The position numbers were made by a program, and so were the translations under genes. Below the pieces are notes generated by a model. That model had not been told where the DNA came from. It saw only the letters and a list, made by a program, of their open reading frames with translations, and ran no database searches. This document shows positions 8,987 to 16,865 of a stretch of 64,000 bases of DNA, in pieces; the first letter of the stretch is position 1; every line of letters begins with the position of its first letter. This DNA is from Verrucomicrobiota bacterium. GTDB taxonomy: Bacteria; Verrucomicrobiota; Verrucomicrobiia; Opitutales; Opitutaceae. Location: positions 1 to 64,000 of the forward strand of contig JADKHC010000028.1 in the NCBI GenBank assembly GCA_016721945.1. Reading direction: 5' to 3'.

Positions 8987-9442
8987 ATGTGGAAGAAACT
9001 ACTGCTAGGGGCACTGGTGTTTATTGTCGCTATTCAATTGATACGCCAGCCGAAAAACCTCGGTGCCTCCGCCGGTCCCGCCGACCTGATCGTCAGCACC
9101 GCACCAGACCCCGAAGTCAGTCGTCTCCTCCAAACCGCCTGCTACGACTGCCACTCGAACACGACGCGATACCCTTGGTACGCTGAGATCCAGCCCATCG
9201 GCTGGTTGCTCGCCAGCCACGTCAAAGAAGGCAAGGAACACCTCAACTTCTCCACGTTCGGCCTGCTAACGCCCAAGCGCGCCGCCCACAAACTCAAGGA
9301 ATGCGCCGAAGAAGTCACCGAGGGCGCCATGCCGATCTCGTCCTATAAACTCACCCACCCCGACGCCCGCCTGACTCCCGCCCAGCGAAAACTCCTTGGC
9401 AACTGGTTCGGCCTCGAACGCTCAAAATTCCCAGCCGAATAG
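8987..9442 (+). CDS. Haem-binding domain protein (CxxCH)
   Basis: 151 residues. The N-terminal helix KLLLGALVFIVAIQL should act as signal or anchor. A single haem c motif, CYDCH, follows within LLQTACYDCHSNTTRYPWYAEIQP, the hallmark of the haem_bd family, with GWLLASHVKEGKEHLNF and a C-terminal LTPAQRKLLGNWF. The product is probably a periplasmic small cytochrome-like protein of unknown electron-transfer role. It is divergent from the hybrid kinase, with about 73 bases between the chosen starts, so the two may share a control region. Confidence 0.85.
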   Translation: MWKKLLLGALVFIVAIQLIRQPKNLGASAGPADLIVSTAPDPEVSRLLQTACYDCHSNTTRYPWYAEIQPIGWLLASHVKEGKEHLNFSTFGLLTPKRAAHKLKECAEEVTEGAMPISSYKLTHPDARLTPAQRKLLGNWFGLERSKFPAE

Positions 9443-9549
9443 AAACAAACGCAGTATCGCGCTTCCGCCCTCTGGGTCCACAAAATCGGGGTGGGCTCAA
9501 ACAAAACAGCTACGCGCTCTATAAAGACCTCCTTCCTGATTTCCCCATT

Positions 9550-9939
9550 TTATTCCGATGGCACGACCCGCCCGCCTTTGAGCGCCCGTTCACCCTCGCA
9601 CTCAGGTGAACCACGATCCAGATCGCGGCAGATTTGCGGACGCCGATCATAGATCGTACAGAAATACCCGCACCGCCCCTCGTCGTCTTTCTGCAGTTCC
9701 AGCGCCGCGCAATGTCCATTCTGCATCTTCAAATAAGCCCGATGCCCGACGAAATGCGCCACCCGCTCAGCCTCGTCACCGAACCGTTCCCAATCGTCCC
9801 CACTCACACGCACAAACGTCTCAAGCTGCGAGTGACAACACACGCCGCAAGCCAGACAGTTTAAGGGAAGTTCATCGTTCACAGTTTGAAGTTCGCGGTA
9901 GAAAACTTCGCCAGTTTCCACGCCAGAGGCAAGCCACAC
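9550..9939 (-). CDS. YkgJ-family cysteine cluster protein
   Basis: 129 residues if read from the GTG at 9939; a GTG at 9882 just before NDELPLNCLACG is an equally good start. The motif CLACGVCC followed by C in NGHCAAL, CGYFCTIYDRRPQICRDL is the CxxCxxCC metal-binding signature (PF03692), probably co-ordinating zinc or an iron-sulfur cluster. The biochemical role of the family is not established. The gene is single, flanked by non-coding repeat-rich DNA downstream of its promoter side. Confidence 0.82.
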   Translation of the reverse strand: MWLASGVETGEVFYRELQTVNDELPLNCLACGVCCHSQLETFVRVSGDDWERFGDEAERVAHFVGHRAYLKMQNGHCAALELQKDDEGRCGYFCTIYDRRPQICRDLDRGSPECEGERALKGGRVVPSE

Positions 9940-10011
9940 GCAAACGTGCCTTCTAGCCCTAGCCGTTGAAACGCACTCGTTCTCTTTGACCCGTCCTTCA
10001 AACTCTACTGG

Positions 10012-10107
10012 GGGTAGGGCAAGGCGTCCCTGCCGATCCGTTTCGACAAGCTCAAGGCCCTGAGCCAGTCGAAGGGCCGCGGCTCACCGGGACGGCTCGC
10101 CCTACCC
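10012..10107. repeat. Nested hairpin repeat (GTAGGGC family)
   Basis: The outer arms GGGTAGGGCAAGGCGTCCC and GGGACGGCTCGCCCTACCC are nearly complementary. The interior carries a second hairpin, TTCGACAAGCTCA with TGAGCCAGTCGAA, a motif seen as an independent repeat in many genomes. This looks like insertion of one repeat into another. Confidence 0.65.
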
Positions 10108-10140
10108 TCAATCGCTAAATCTCAATCGACGCTGCTCTTG

Positions 10141-10288
10141 GCCGTAACGATGCAGTTGAAACATAATCTCCAGCGAGGAGCGCTGTGCAGAGGGTGGAGC
10201 CTGATGTCCTCATCGGGCTTGATCGAAGCCGCTCCCAAACCAGCCCGTTAGAGACAACGGGCTTCACCCTCAACTGCATCGTTACGGC
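10141..10288 (+). repeat. MITE-like palindromic repeat, copy B (reference copy)
   Basis: 148 bp. The ends are a perfect 19-bp terminal inverted repeat: GCCGTAACGATGCAGTTGA at 10141 and its complement ending at 10288. The interior holds CTCCAGCGAGGAGCG, then two hairpins based on AGCC(C/T)GATG..CATCGGGCT and AGCCCGTT..AACGGGCT, enclosed by GGTGGAG/CTTCACC. It resembles copies at 4055, 13820 and 36163. Confidence 0.85.
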
Positions 10289-10397
10289 TAAGCCCTGCGG
10301 CAGAATTCTTAACCCTTCCCTGCTTCATAACCGATTTGTAACAGATCGATTGGTTTTTGTCGTGGCAACGCGGCTGGTTTTTAGCCTGAATCGCAGC

Positions 10398-12110
10398 ATG
10401 GCCATCAGCGTTCACTCCAGCGCAAAAACTCTTGGTAGCGGCGGCAAGGTTATCGGCACCCTGTTTTTCAGCGTCTTCCTCACGATGGGCCTCTTTTTTG
10501 AGGTTATGGTCGTGAAGCATACAGTGAAAAACCTCGCAACCTTCGGATGGAACCAAACCCAGGCCACGATCCTCGCCTCGGAAATTACACCTCCTAAAGA
10601 CGACGAGTCCGACCCAACGCTCCACGTACGCTACACTTACATCGCGGGCGGCTCGCAATTTGAAGCGCAGCAGTATGCCCGTGACGCCCTCGCCCACGAG
10701 ACCCGCGACGCTTACCAACTCGTCGAGCGCTTCCAGCCCGGCGTGCAAGTGCCTTGTTGGTTTAACCCCCAAAACCATTCCGAATCGGTCTTGGCGCGTA
10801 AAAGTCCGCTTCAGGCACTGCTCGTGTTATTCCCGCTCATCTTCGTGGTAATAGGCGGCGGCGGAATCTGGGCCCTCTGGTTTTGGCGAGGGAAAAAAAG
10901 CAACCCCGAGAATAACGCACCCCAACAACCCATCTCTAACCGCCCGCCAGCGACTGGTACCAGCCGCCTCGCGATGGGAATCTTCTTCAGCATCTTTTTG
11001 CTTGTCGGTGTTGGTGTGGGTTATGGTTTCTTCGTTCGCCCGGTGATAAAGATCGTCGCAGCCCGGAACTGGCCAACGGTATCCTGCGAAATTCTGTCAA
11101 GCCGGGTGAAAACGCATTCGAGCGACGACGGCAGCACCTACAGTGTCGATGTCGTCTATCGTTACACGTATCAGAATCGTACCTACACGGCCAACCGCTA
11201 CCATTTCTTTACCGGCTCTTCTAGTGGCTATGATGGCAAGGCCAAAGCCGTGCGTCGTTTTCCGGCGGGCGGTCACGCCTCCTGCTTCGTCAATCCCGCC
11301 GACCCGACCGAAGCCGTGCTGGAGCGCGGTTTTACCACTATGCTTTGGTTCGGGTTTATTCCGTTGATTTTTGCCGTGGTGGGATTTTTTGGCGTGCTTC
11401 ACGCAATCAAAGGAAAAACCAACCCGCACCTGCCACCAAAACATGCCTTCAACACGAGCGTGCGAAGCGGTGGTGCGGATCCAACGTTCACCAACACCGA
11501 TACCGCAGGCCCAGGCACGCTCCAGCCCAGCGCCTCGCCCAAGGTGAAACTGTTCGGCCTCGCTTTCGCCGCAGTGTTTTGGAACGGCATCGTTTCTGTC
11601 TTTCTGTTTAATGTGAGTTGGAGCGGTATGGGACTGTTCATGGGGCTGTTTCTTCTGCCTTTCATCGCAGTCGGTCTGGGTCTGATCGGCGGCGTGTTCT
11701 ACCAGGCCATGGCGCTCTTCAATCCGCGCCCTCGCCTCACGGTAAGCCGCACCATCGCGCGGCCCGGCGACACGATCGAGCTCTCTTGGGCAATCGAAGG
11801 CCGCATCGATCGACTCCAGCGCCTGCAAATCTCGCTCGAAGGCCGCGAGGAGGCCACGTACCGGCGGGGAACCGATAATGTTACGGACAAGGAAGTGTTC
11901 GCGCGTATCCCATTACTCGATACCGTTGATCCCATAGCGATGCATAGTGGTTCGGCCAAGCTCCAGATCCCGCCCGATGCCATGCATTCGTTCAAATCGG
12001 CAAACAATAAGATCGTCTGGGCCCTCATGTTGCACGGCGAGATCCCGCGCTGGCCCGACATCAAAGACGAGTATCCCTACGGAATTGCCCCCAAGCCTCT
12101 CGCCAAATGA
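10398..12110 (+). CDS. Membrane protein with two DUF3592 domains
   Basis: 570 residues from ATG 10398. The open frame extends upstream only because it reads through repeat copy B. Two DUF3592 modules follow each other, each flanked by membrane helices. The first has GWNQTQATILASEI, VRYTYIAGGSQFEA and GVQVPCWFNPQNHSESVL; the second has NWPTVSCEILSSRV, VVYRYTYQNRTYTANRY and GGHASCFVNPADPTEAVLERG. A final pair of helices (LFGLAFAAVFWNGIVSVFLF; FMGLFLLPFIAVGLGLIGGVF) leads to a soluble beta-rich C-terminal domain (RPRLTVSRTIARPGDTIELSW). The function is unknown. Its stop overlaps the next start by ATGA at 12107-12110, marking a two-gene operon. Confidence 0.8.
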   Translation: MAISVHSSAKTLGSGGKVIGTLFFSVFLTMGLFFEVMVVKHTVKNLATFGWNQTQATILASEITPPKDDESDPTLHVRYTYIAGGSQFEAQQYARDALAHETRDAYQLVERFQPGVQVPCWFNPQNHSESVLARKSPLQALLVLFPLIFVVIGGGGIWALWFWRGKKSNPENNAPQQPISNRPPATGTSRLAMGIFFSIFLLVGVGVGYGFFVRPVIKIVAARNWPTVSCEILSSRVKTHSSDDGSTYSVDVVYRYTYQNRTYTANRYHFFTGSSSGYDGKAKAVRRFPAGGHASCFVNPADPTEAVLERGFTTMLWFGFIPLIFAVVGFFGVLHAIKGKTNPHLPPKHAFNTSVRSGGADPTFTNTDTAGPGTLQPSASPKVKLFGLAFAAVFWNGIVSVFLFNVSWSGMGLFMGLFLLPFIAVGLGLIGGVFYQAMALFNPRPRLTVSRTIARPGDTIELSWAIEGRIDRLQRLQISLEGREEATYRRGTDNVTDKEVFARIPLLDTVDPIAMHSGSAKLQIPPDAMHSFKSANNKIVWALMLHGEIPRWPDIKDEYPYGIAPKPLAK

Positions 12111-12478
12111 GCAACGACGAACTCGGACTTTTCATCGACAATGATCGCAAGGTTTTCGCGCCCGGTGAGACACTGGAGCTCTCCGTGCTCTGGGCCCTGC
12201 CCGCCAAACCCGATTCCCTCGAGATACGACTTTTCTGGTACACGCGCGGCAAGGGCACGGAAGATGTCGAAGTCCTTGCGACCGAGAAAATCGCCTCCTC
12301 CGCCGCAGCCGGCGAGAGCAAGGTGCGTTTCGCCCTGCCCGCCGCACCGTATTCGTTTTCGGGAAAACTGATTTCTCTCCTCTGGGCGGTCGAACTCGTG
12401 GCCGAGCCCGGCACGCGTTCCACCCGTTGTGAGTTCACGCTTAGCCCGACTGGGACGGAAATTTTGCTGGGGCGGTGA
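12107..12478 (+). CDS. Small beta-rich hypothetical protein
   Basis: 123 residues, coupled to the DUF3592 gene by ATGA. The sequence (VFAPGETLELSVLWALP, LEIRLFWYTRGKG, GKLISLLWAVELVAEPG) alternates in a way that suggests a beta-sandwich resembling the C-terminal domain of its upstream neighbour, which has ARPGDTIELSWAIEG. The two may contact each other or derive from one domain. No signal peptide is seen. The function is not known. Confidence 0.7.
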   Translation: MSNDELGLFIDNDRKVFAPGETLELSVLWALPAKPDSLEIRLFWYTRGKGTEDVEVLATEKIASSAAAGESKVRFALPAAPYSFSGKLISLLWAVELVAEPGTRSTRCEFTLSPTGTEILLGR

Positions 12479-12574
12479 ACCACTGGCCGCAAAGCCGGTC
12501 TAGTGTTCTCCAGTCCCCCAACTTCCTCACCAGCCTGTGAATTCCAGTCATTCGGCGCTCATTTGCCTAAGTCG

Positions 12575-12611
12575 TCCGCTCAGTCTATCAACTGAGGCGA
12601 GCGGCTTTTCT
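12575..12611 (+). terminator. Possible rho-independent terminator
   Basis: CCGCTCAGT pairs with ACTGAG..AGCGG, with a small bulge on the 3' side, and is followed by CTTTTCTCT. It lies after the DUF3592 pair and just before the ATPase gene. The stem is imperfect. Confidence 0.35.
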
Positions 12612-12619
12612 CTGTCGCC

Positions 12620-13222
12620 ATGATCCTCGCCCGCGACAACCCCTTTTCCACTGACCGCGTGCTGCGCGAGCGCTACCGCCTCAGCGAACGCGAATGGTCA
12701 CGCCTGCAAGAGAAACTGAGCTACCACTGCGGGCGCGGCGCTTTGGTGGGACCAAAAGGTTCTGGCAAAACCACCTTGCTCGAAGATTTCAAGGTTCGCC
12801 TCAGCCACCCCGGCCGACGCATCACGCTGATCCGCTTAAGCGCAGAATCACCAATTCTACCGCACGCTTTTGACAAGACCTTTTTCGCCAAGCTCGATCA
12901 TAACGACGCGTTATTACTCGACGGCGCCGAACAATTGTCGTGGCTCAAATGGTTCTGGTTCCGCTGGCATACACGCCACGCCGGCCTTGTCATCGTGACC
13001 ACGCATCGCGTCGGGCGGCTTCCCATGCTGCACCGCTGCTCGACCACGCCCATGCTTTTACGCACACTGGTTCGGTCGCTCGGCGAGGACCTGCCGCACG
13101 CCGAAGCTGCCACGCTGCACCGTCGCCACCGCGGAAACATCCGCGAGGCCCTGCGCGAACTCTACGACCGACACGCAGAAAAAAACACGGGTGTGCTTTC
13201 CACGCCAACCTCCCTCGTGTAG
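12620..13222 (+). CDS. Small P-loop ATPase
   Basis: 200 residues. Walker A is GPKGSGKTTLL near residues 44-54 and a Walker B-like strand is DALLLDGAEQLSW near residues 95-107. The overall look is that of a minimal AAA/STAND-like NTPase that lacks large accessory domains (VIVTTHRVGRLPMLHRCSTTP suggests a sensor region). The C-terminal HRRHRGNIREALRELYD is helical and basic. It is followed 10 bases later by a DUF4202 gene and is probably co-transcribed with it. The role is unknown. Confidence 0.75.
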   Translation: MILARDNPFSTDRVLRERYRLSEREWSRLQEKLSYHCGRGALVGPKGSGKTTLLEDFKVRLSHPGRRITLIRLSAESPILPHAFDKTFFAKLDHNDALLLDGAEQLSWLKWFWFRWHTRHAGLVIVTTHRVGRLPMLHRCSTTPMLLRTLVRSLGEDLPHAEAATLHRRHRGNIREALRELYDRHAEKNTGVLSTPTSLV

Positions 13223-13232
13223 GGGTTAGGGC

Positions 13233-13814
13233 ATGGATTGTTATCAGAAAGCCCGCGAGTTGATCGACACCGCCCATGGCGCAGACCCGAAGCGCACCGC
13301 CGACGGCCGCGCAGCCGAACTAGTCTACGCCGACAACATGGAACGCTGGGTCGCGCAAGTCGCCCCCGAGGGCGCACCTGTGCTACGCCTCGCCGCCCGC
13401 TGCCAGCATCTTGAACGCTGGACCGTGCCACGCGCCAGTTTTCCCCTGGATAAACCCGGTTACCACGCGTGGCGCAAATCGCTCTACAAAAAACAGGCTG
13501 ATCGCGCCCGCGAACTGCTCTTGCAAGCCGGTGTGCCCATCGACGAAGCCGATGAAGTTGCCACGTGGGTCTCCAAGACCGGCTTGAAAACCAATCCCGG
13601 TACGCAAGCCCTCGAAGACGCCGCCTGTCTCGTATTTCTGGATACAGAAATCCCCGGCTTCGCGACACTGCACCCCGAATACACCCGGGAAAAGTACATC
13701 GACATCATTCGCAAGACCTGGCGCAAAATGAGCCCACGCGCTCACGAGCTCGCCCTCACGATTGCGCTGCCTGCCGACCTCGCCGCCCTCGTTCAGGAAG
13801 CTATCGCTGGCTAA
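13233..13814 (+). CDS. DUF4202 family protein
   Basis: 193 residues. Conserved features of the family are visible: ARELIDTAHGADP, a RCQHLERWTVPRASFPLDKPGYHAWR block with the RCQH/RW pattern, and ASLVFLDTE-like (CLVFLDTEIPGF) plus EYTREKYIDIIRKTWRKMSP. Conserved His and Asp residues resemble an HD-like helical fold, but the family's activity has not been established. It follows the small ATPase gene closely. A repeat element begins 5 bases after its stop. Confidence 0.82.
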   Translation: MDCYQKARELIDTAHGADPKRTADGRAAELVYADNMERWVAQVAPEGAPVLRLAARCQHLERWTVPRASFPLDKPGYHAWRKSLYKKQADRARELLLQAGVPIDEADEVATWVSKTGLKTNPGTQALEDAACLVFLDTEIPGFATLHPEYTREKYIDIIRKTWRKMSPRAHELALTIALPADLAALVQEAIAG

Positions 13815-13819
13815 CGAAG

Positions 13820-13974
13820 CTTAGACGTAAAGATGTAGCTGAAGCATGTTCTCCAGCGTGGAGCGGTGTGTAAACGGTGGAGCCCGATGTCCTCATCGGG
13901 CTTGATCGAAGTCGCTCTCAAACCAGCCCGTTGGGACAACGGGCTCCACCCTCAACTGCATCGTTACGGCTAAG
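13820..13974 (+). repeat. MITE-like palindromic repeat, copy C
   Basis: Same order and orientation as copy B: CTCCAGCGTGGAGCG, then the two hairpins, then TCAACTGCATCGTTACGGC at the right end. The left end (CTTAGACGTAAAGATGTAGC) is degenerate. The copy begins immediately after a gene stop. Confidence 0.78.
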
Positions 13975-14107
13975 TGGCATCCGCGCGCGACACCGCCAAC
14001 GACCATTTGGTTACAGGCGTAACGAAAATTTTCCCGTTTTTGTTTTAGCAAAAAACGAAACGCCGCCGCGAGTTACTGCGTCTGGATGGATATATAACGT
14101 ATCCGCC

Positions 14108-14257
14108 ATGAATGATTCGCTCTACTTCCGTTTGGTGCTCGCCACCGTTTTCGTCGGTGCTCTGCTCGCGATTTTTGATCCGGCTAATCGCTCGACCACC
14201 GTCACCTCAGCCCAACCCGCGCCTGCAACAACGAGCCAGATAGCTTCGGCTAGTTGA
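14108..14257 (+). CDS. Small membrane protein, 49 residues
   Basis: The frame MNDSLYFRLVLATVFVGALL, followed by AIFDPANRSTTVTSAQPAPATT, has one transmembrane helix and a Pro/Thr/Ser-rich tail. The start is preceded by an AT-rich stretch (GGATATATAACG) that could be a -10 region. No family is recognised, and the call rests on the helix and a clean frame only. Confidence 0.4.
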   Translation: MNDSLYFRLVLATVFVGALLAIFDPANRSTTVTSAQPAPATTSQIASAS

Positions 14258-14490
14258 TGGAACTTCTCACCGTTGTCCGCAGTCGTTAACGGCGCCGACA
14301 CTTCAGGTCGGCCAACCACAATTCCAACCAGCGTGAACCTACGCGTCTGGCCAACCCCGCCGCCCATGCGCGTTCACCGCCAGGCGGCGGTTTCAATTTG
14401 CAACCTCTCGATCAGCGCTAAAAACCCGCTGCTTGAAACAGCGTTCGGGACATGTCTTGTTGCTCGTGCCACCTGCGGCATCGAAATCTC

Positions 14491-14913
14491 ATGGTTAAAA
14501 TCACCGGCGAATATCAAGGCGACCTGCACTGCTTCTCGGTCCACGAGCCCTCTTCCAACACGCTCGTAACCGATGCGCCCAAAGACAACCAAGGACGCGG
14601 CGAAGCGTATTCGCCCACGGATCTTGCAGCCACCTCACTCGCCACCTGCATTCTGACCACGATGGCCATCGTCGCGCGCAAACACGGCCACGAACTGCGT
14701 GGCGCACGCTTCGAGGTGACCAAAATAATGTCGACCGACGCACCCCGGCGCATCGTAAAGTTGCCCGTAGAAATCTGGTTACCGATAGCAAAAAGTTCGA
14801 TGCCCGCCGCGTTGGTGGGTCTGCTCGAACGCACCGGCGAGACCTGCCCGGTCGGCCAGAGTCTGCATCCCGCGATCGAAAAGCCTTTCACGATTCACTG
14901 GGCAGGCGAATAA
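14491..14913 (+). CDS. OsmC-family protein
   Basis: 140 residues from ATG 14491 (an upstream ATG at 14452 adds a Cys/His-rich 13-residue stretch unlike the family). The family core is visible: AYSPTDLAATSLATCILTTM with the peroxidatic-type Cys, and ERTGETCPVGQSLHPAIE with the second Cys. OsmC/Ohr proteins form dimers that reduce organic hydroperoxides with two Cys. This shorter YhfA/OsmC-like branch is less well characterised. It is a single gene with a hairpin repeat after it. Confidence 0.85.
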   Translation: MVKITGEYQGDLHCFSVHEPSSNTLVTDAPKDNQGRGEAYSPTDLAATSLATCILTTMAIVARKHGHELRGARFEVTKIMSTDAPRRIVKLPVEIWLPIAKSSMPAALVGLLERTGETCPVGQSLHPAIEKPFTIHWAGE

Positions 14914-14928
14914 CCACTAGACAGAAGG

Positions 14929-15000
14929 TAGGGCGCATTATCCTTAATGCGCCGGAGCGACCCAATTCCGGCACGGCGGCTTAGCAAGCCGCCCTGCCCC
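14929..15000. repeat. GTAGGGC-family hairpin repeat
   Basis: GTAGGGCGCATTA then TAATGCGCC forms one hairpin. GGCGGCTT/AAGCCGCC at 14975-14993 forms a second, closing with GCCCTGCCCC. It is the same lead sequence as at 3964 and 10012. Confidence 0.55.
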
Positions 15001-15011
15001 AGAAAAACTCA

Positions 15012-15046
15012 CAAAAAAACCGCCAAGACGCTGAACGTCTGGCGGA
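15012..15046 (-). terminator. Rho-independent terminator
   Basis: On the minus strand CCGCCAGACG pairs with CGTCTTGGCGG around a TTCAG loop and is followed by a run of seven T. It lies about 50 bases downstream of the Lys-rich microprotein gene. Confidence 0.75.
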
Positions 15047-15096
15047 ACTTGATCGAGGGAAACACTGCGCGAGGCAGCGTTCGCTCTGCGGCCGGT

Positions 15097-15240
15097 TCAC
15101 TTTTTCTTGTTCGCGGCGGCCTTGGCTTTCGTCGCTTGCTGCGAGGTGATCAACTGCTGCTTCTTCTTGCTCACGTCGTCGTTCTTCGACTGTTTTTGCG
15201 AGGCCTTTTTCTGTGTGGATTTCGGTGATTTATCGCCCAT
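15097..15240 (-). CDS. Lys-rich microprotein (MGDKSPKS family)
   Basis: 47 residues. It starts MGDKSPKSTQKKASQKQSK, continues with DDVSKKKQQLITSQQ and ends AAANKKK. It is very basic, with no hydrophobic core. The opening MGDKSPKS is one I recognise from small unannotated proteins in several phyla, but the function is not known; nucleic-acid or ribosome binding would suit the charge. A strong terminator follows it on the same strand. It is too short for usual gene-calling thresholds. Confidence 0.7.
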   Translation of the reverse strand: MGDKSPKSTQKKASQKQSKNDDVSKKKQQLITSQQATKAKAAANKKK

Positions 15241-15351
15241 GGTGGGTTTCCTTTTTCGTTGGATTGACTCGCCTTCGGAATGTTCGTTTCCCCGAGAGCG
15301 TCTCTGTTCATCCCTGAGAATCGCTCCGATGTAAACAAGCGTTGTGCCCGT

Positions 15352-16218
15352 TTAGCCCTTGAGCGCACCGTCTGTGATGCCTTTTACCAGGTGTTTTTGC
15401 AGGAGCAGGTACACGATCAGAATCGGGAGCGTAACCATCACGATACCGGCAAAAAGCATGCCGTAATCGGTGTGATATTGCGCCGCGACCGAGAGGTTGC
15501 CCAGCCCAAGCGGCAGCGTGCGGACGCTCTCTTCGCGCGCACCCGAAGTGAACATAAACGCGAAAAAATATTCCTTCCAAATGCCGATGAACTGGAAAAT
15601 TGCCACCGTGATCAAGCCCGGTCGCGCCAACGGCAACATCACACGCCAAAAAGCCGAGGTCTCGCTGCAACCATCCACCACCGCCGCCTCATAAAGCGAA
15701 CGCGGCAATGCGCGGAAAAATCCTGCGAGAATGAAAATCGCAAACGGCAGACCGTTGGCAGTGTACACAAGGATAAGGCCAAGCTTCGAGTTGAGCAGCC
15801 CGATGCTGCGCAGTTCGAAAAACAGCGGCACGATGCTCAGCTGCACCGGTATCATCAGGCCCGCGAGAAAGAGCCCGTAAAGGACGTTGCCCAGTGGATG
15901 ATAAAACCGGCTCAACGCATACGCCGTCGTCGAGCCGAGCGCCAGTATCGACGCCACCGATACACTCGTCACGAGAACGCTGTTGAGAAAATATTCGCCA
16001 AAGTGCGCTTCGCGCCACGCTTGCTGGTAGTTTTTCCACTGCAACGCATCCATCGAAGGCAGCGCAAAGGCGTTGCGGAAAATCGCGTCGTCCGGTTTGA
16101 GCGACGAATACGCGACCCACAGCATCGGATAAACGACCCAGAGGAAATAGCCTGCCAGCACGAAAAAGATCATGCCGTGGGAAAGTGAGAAGCGCTGGTT
16201 TCGCACCGCGTCACACAA
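15352..16218 (-). CDS. Carbohydrate ABC transporter permease (MalG type)
   Basis: 288 residues with six predicted membrane helices. The EAA loop that docks on the ATPase is present as YEAAVVDGCSETSAFWRVMLP. The C terminus (LLLQKHLVKGITDGALKG) is the standard end of MalG/UgpE-like permeases. The natural partner is the binding-protein/permease fusion encoded upstream on the same strand at 18545-20926, but a membrane methyltransferase-like gene and about 650 bases of other DNA lie between. No ATPase subunit gene is in the window. The substrate is probably an oligosaccharide, by family. Confidence 0.9.
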   Translation of the reverse strand: MCDAVRNQRFSLSHGMIFFVLAGYFLWVVYPMLWVAYSSLKPDDAIFRNAFALPSMDALQWKNYQQAWREAHFGEYFLNSVLVTSVSVASILALGSTTAYALSRFYHPLGNVLYGLFLAGLMIPVQLSIVPLFFELRSIGLLNSKLGLILVYTANGLPFAIFILAGFFRALPRSLYEAAVVDGCSETSAFWRVMLPLARPGLITVAIFQFIGIWKEYFFAFMFTSGAREESVRTLPLGLGNLSVAAQYHTDYGMLFAGIVMVTLPILIVYLLLQKHLVKGITDGALKG

Positions 16219-16636
16219 GGCACCAGCCGCGTCGGGCGCAACCCTGAGTTAATCTAATGAGATCCAAAACATCCGCTTTAAACCACTGACCATAAGATCT
16301 ATAGGCTCACATTTATTCACCTATCTTTTTCCGGCACGCTCCCTGCATAGACATGCTCTGTTCATATTTTCTCACCCATGCCTACAGCACGACGGAAATC
16401 CCAAATCTACCCCGTCACATTCGCGACCAGCCCGTGCCTCGCGAATCGTTTCTGTACTCAAAGTGACCGCACCCACAAGCGACTGACTGCCTCGGCTCTC
16501 CCATGGCGGATGGCCAGAGATCAATAACCAATCCTTGTCTACTAAACCTAGTAAGGCGCACCCAGTCGGTGTGCCTGCTGAACGCGCCCAAAACTTGCGT
16601 CGCGTCGTATCTCAAACCTTTTCCAGCCACCGAACG

Positions 16637-16843
16637 ATGAACGCTCCAGCCATATACCTTGGCCTCCAGCCAGGCTTCAAACATCTGCCACCGATCGAGC
16701 TCTATAACCTGCTCATACCGGTAGGCCGCCATCCCGTCGGCTCCACAGTCTCACGCAAGACCCTTGAGGCACACGGCTTCATGCCTTCAAGTTTTGCCCA
16801 CGCCATGCCGAACCAGTCGAAATCTAACAACCGGTCCGCCTAA
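16637..16843 (+). CDS. Possible small hypothetical protein
   Basis: From ATG 16637 the frame gives 68 residues containing YLGLQPGFKHLPPIELYNL and PVGRHPVGSTVSRKTLEAHG. The second block has the composition of a conserved small protein rather than random sequence. An opposite-strand frame covers part of the same bases (16415-16732). No family can be named. The surrounding 16219-16865 region otherwise shows no gene. Confidence 0.35.
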   Translation: MNAPAIYLGLQPGFKHLPPIELYNLLIPVGRHPVGSTVSRKTLEAHGFMPSSFAHAMPNQSKSNNRSA

Positions 16844-16865
16844 AACGGGCACGCGCAGAGAGCGC

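Noticed and set aside
10185..10397. N-terminal extension of the DUF3592 protein
   Set aside because: This part is the reading of repeat copy B and its spacer; the protein start is the ATG at 10398.
16415..16732. Minus-strand frame of 105 residues between the permease and the methyltransferase-like gene
   Set aside because: No family features, and the opposite-strand frame at 16637-16843 looks more protein-like; neither is firm.
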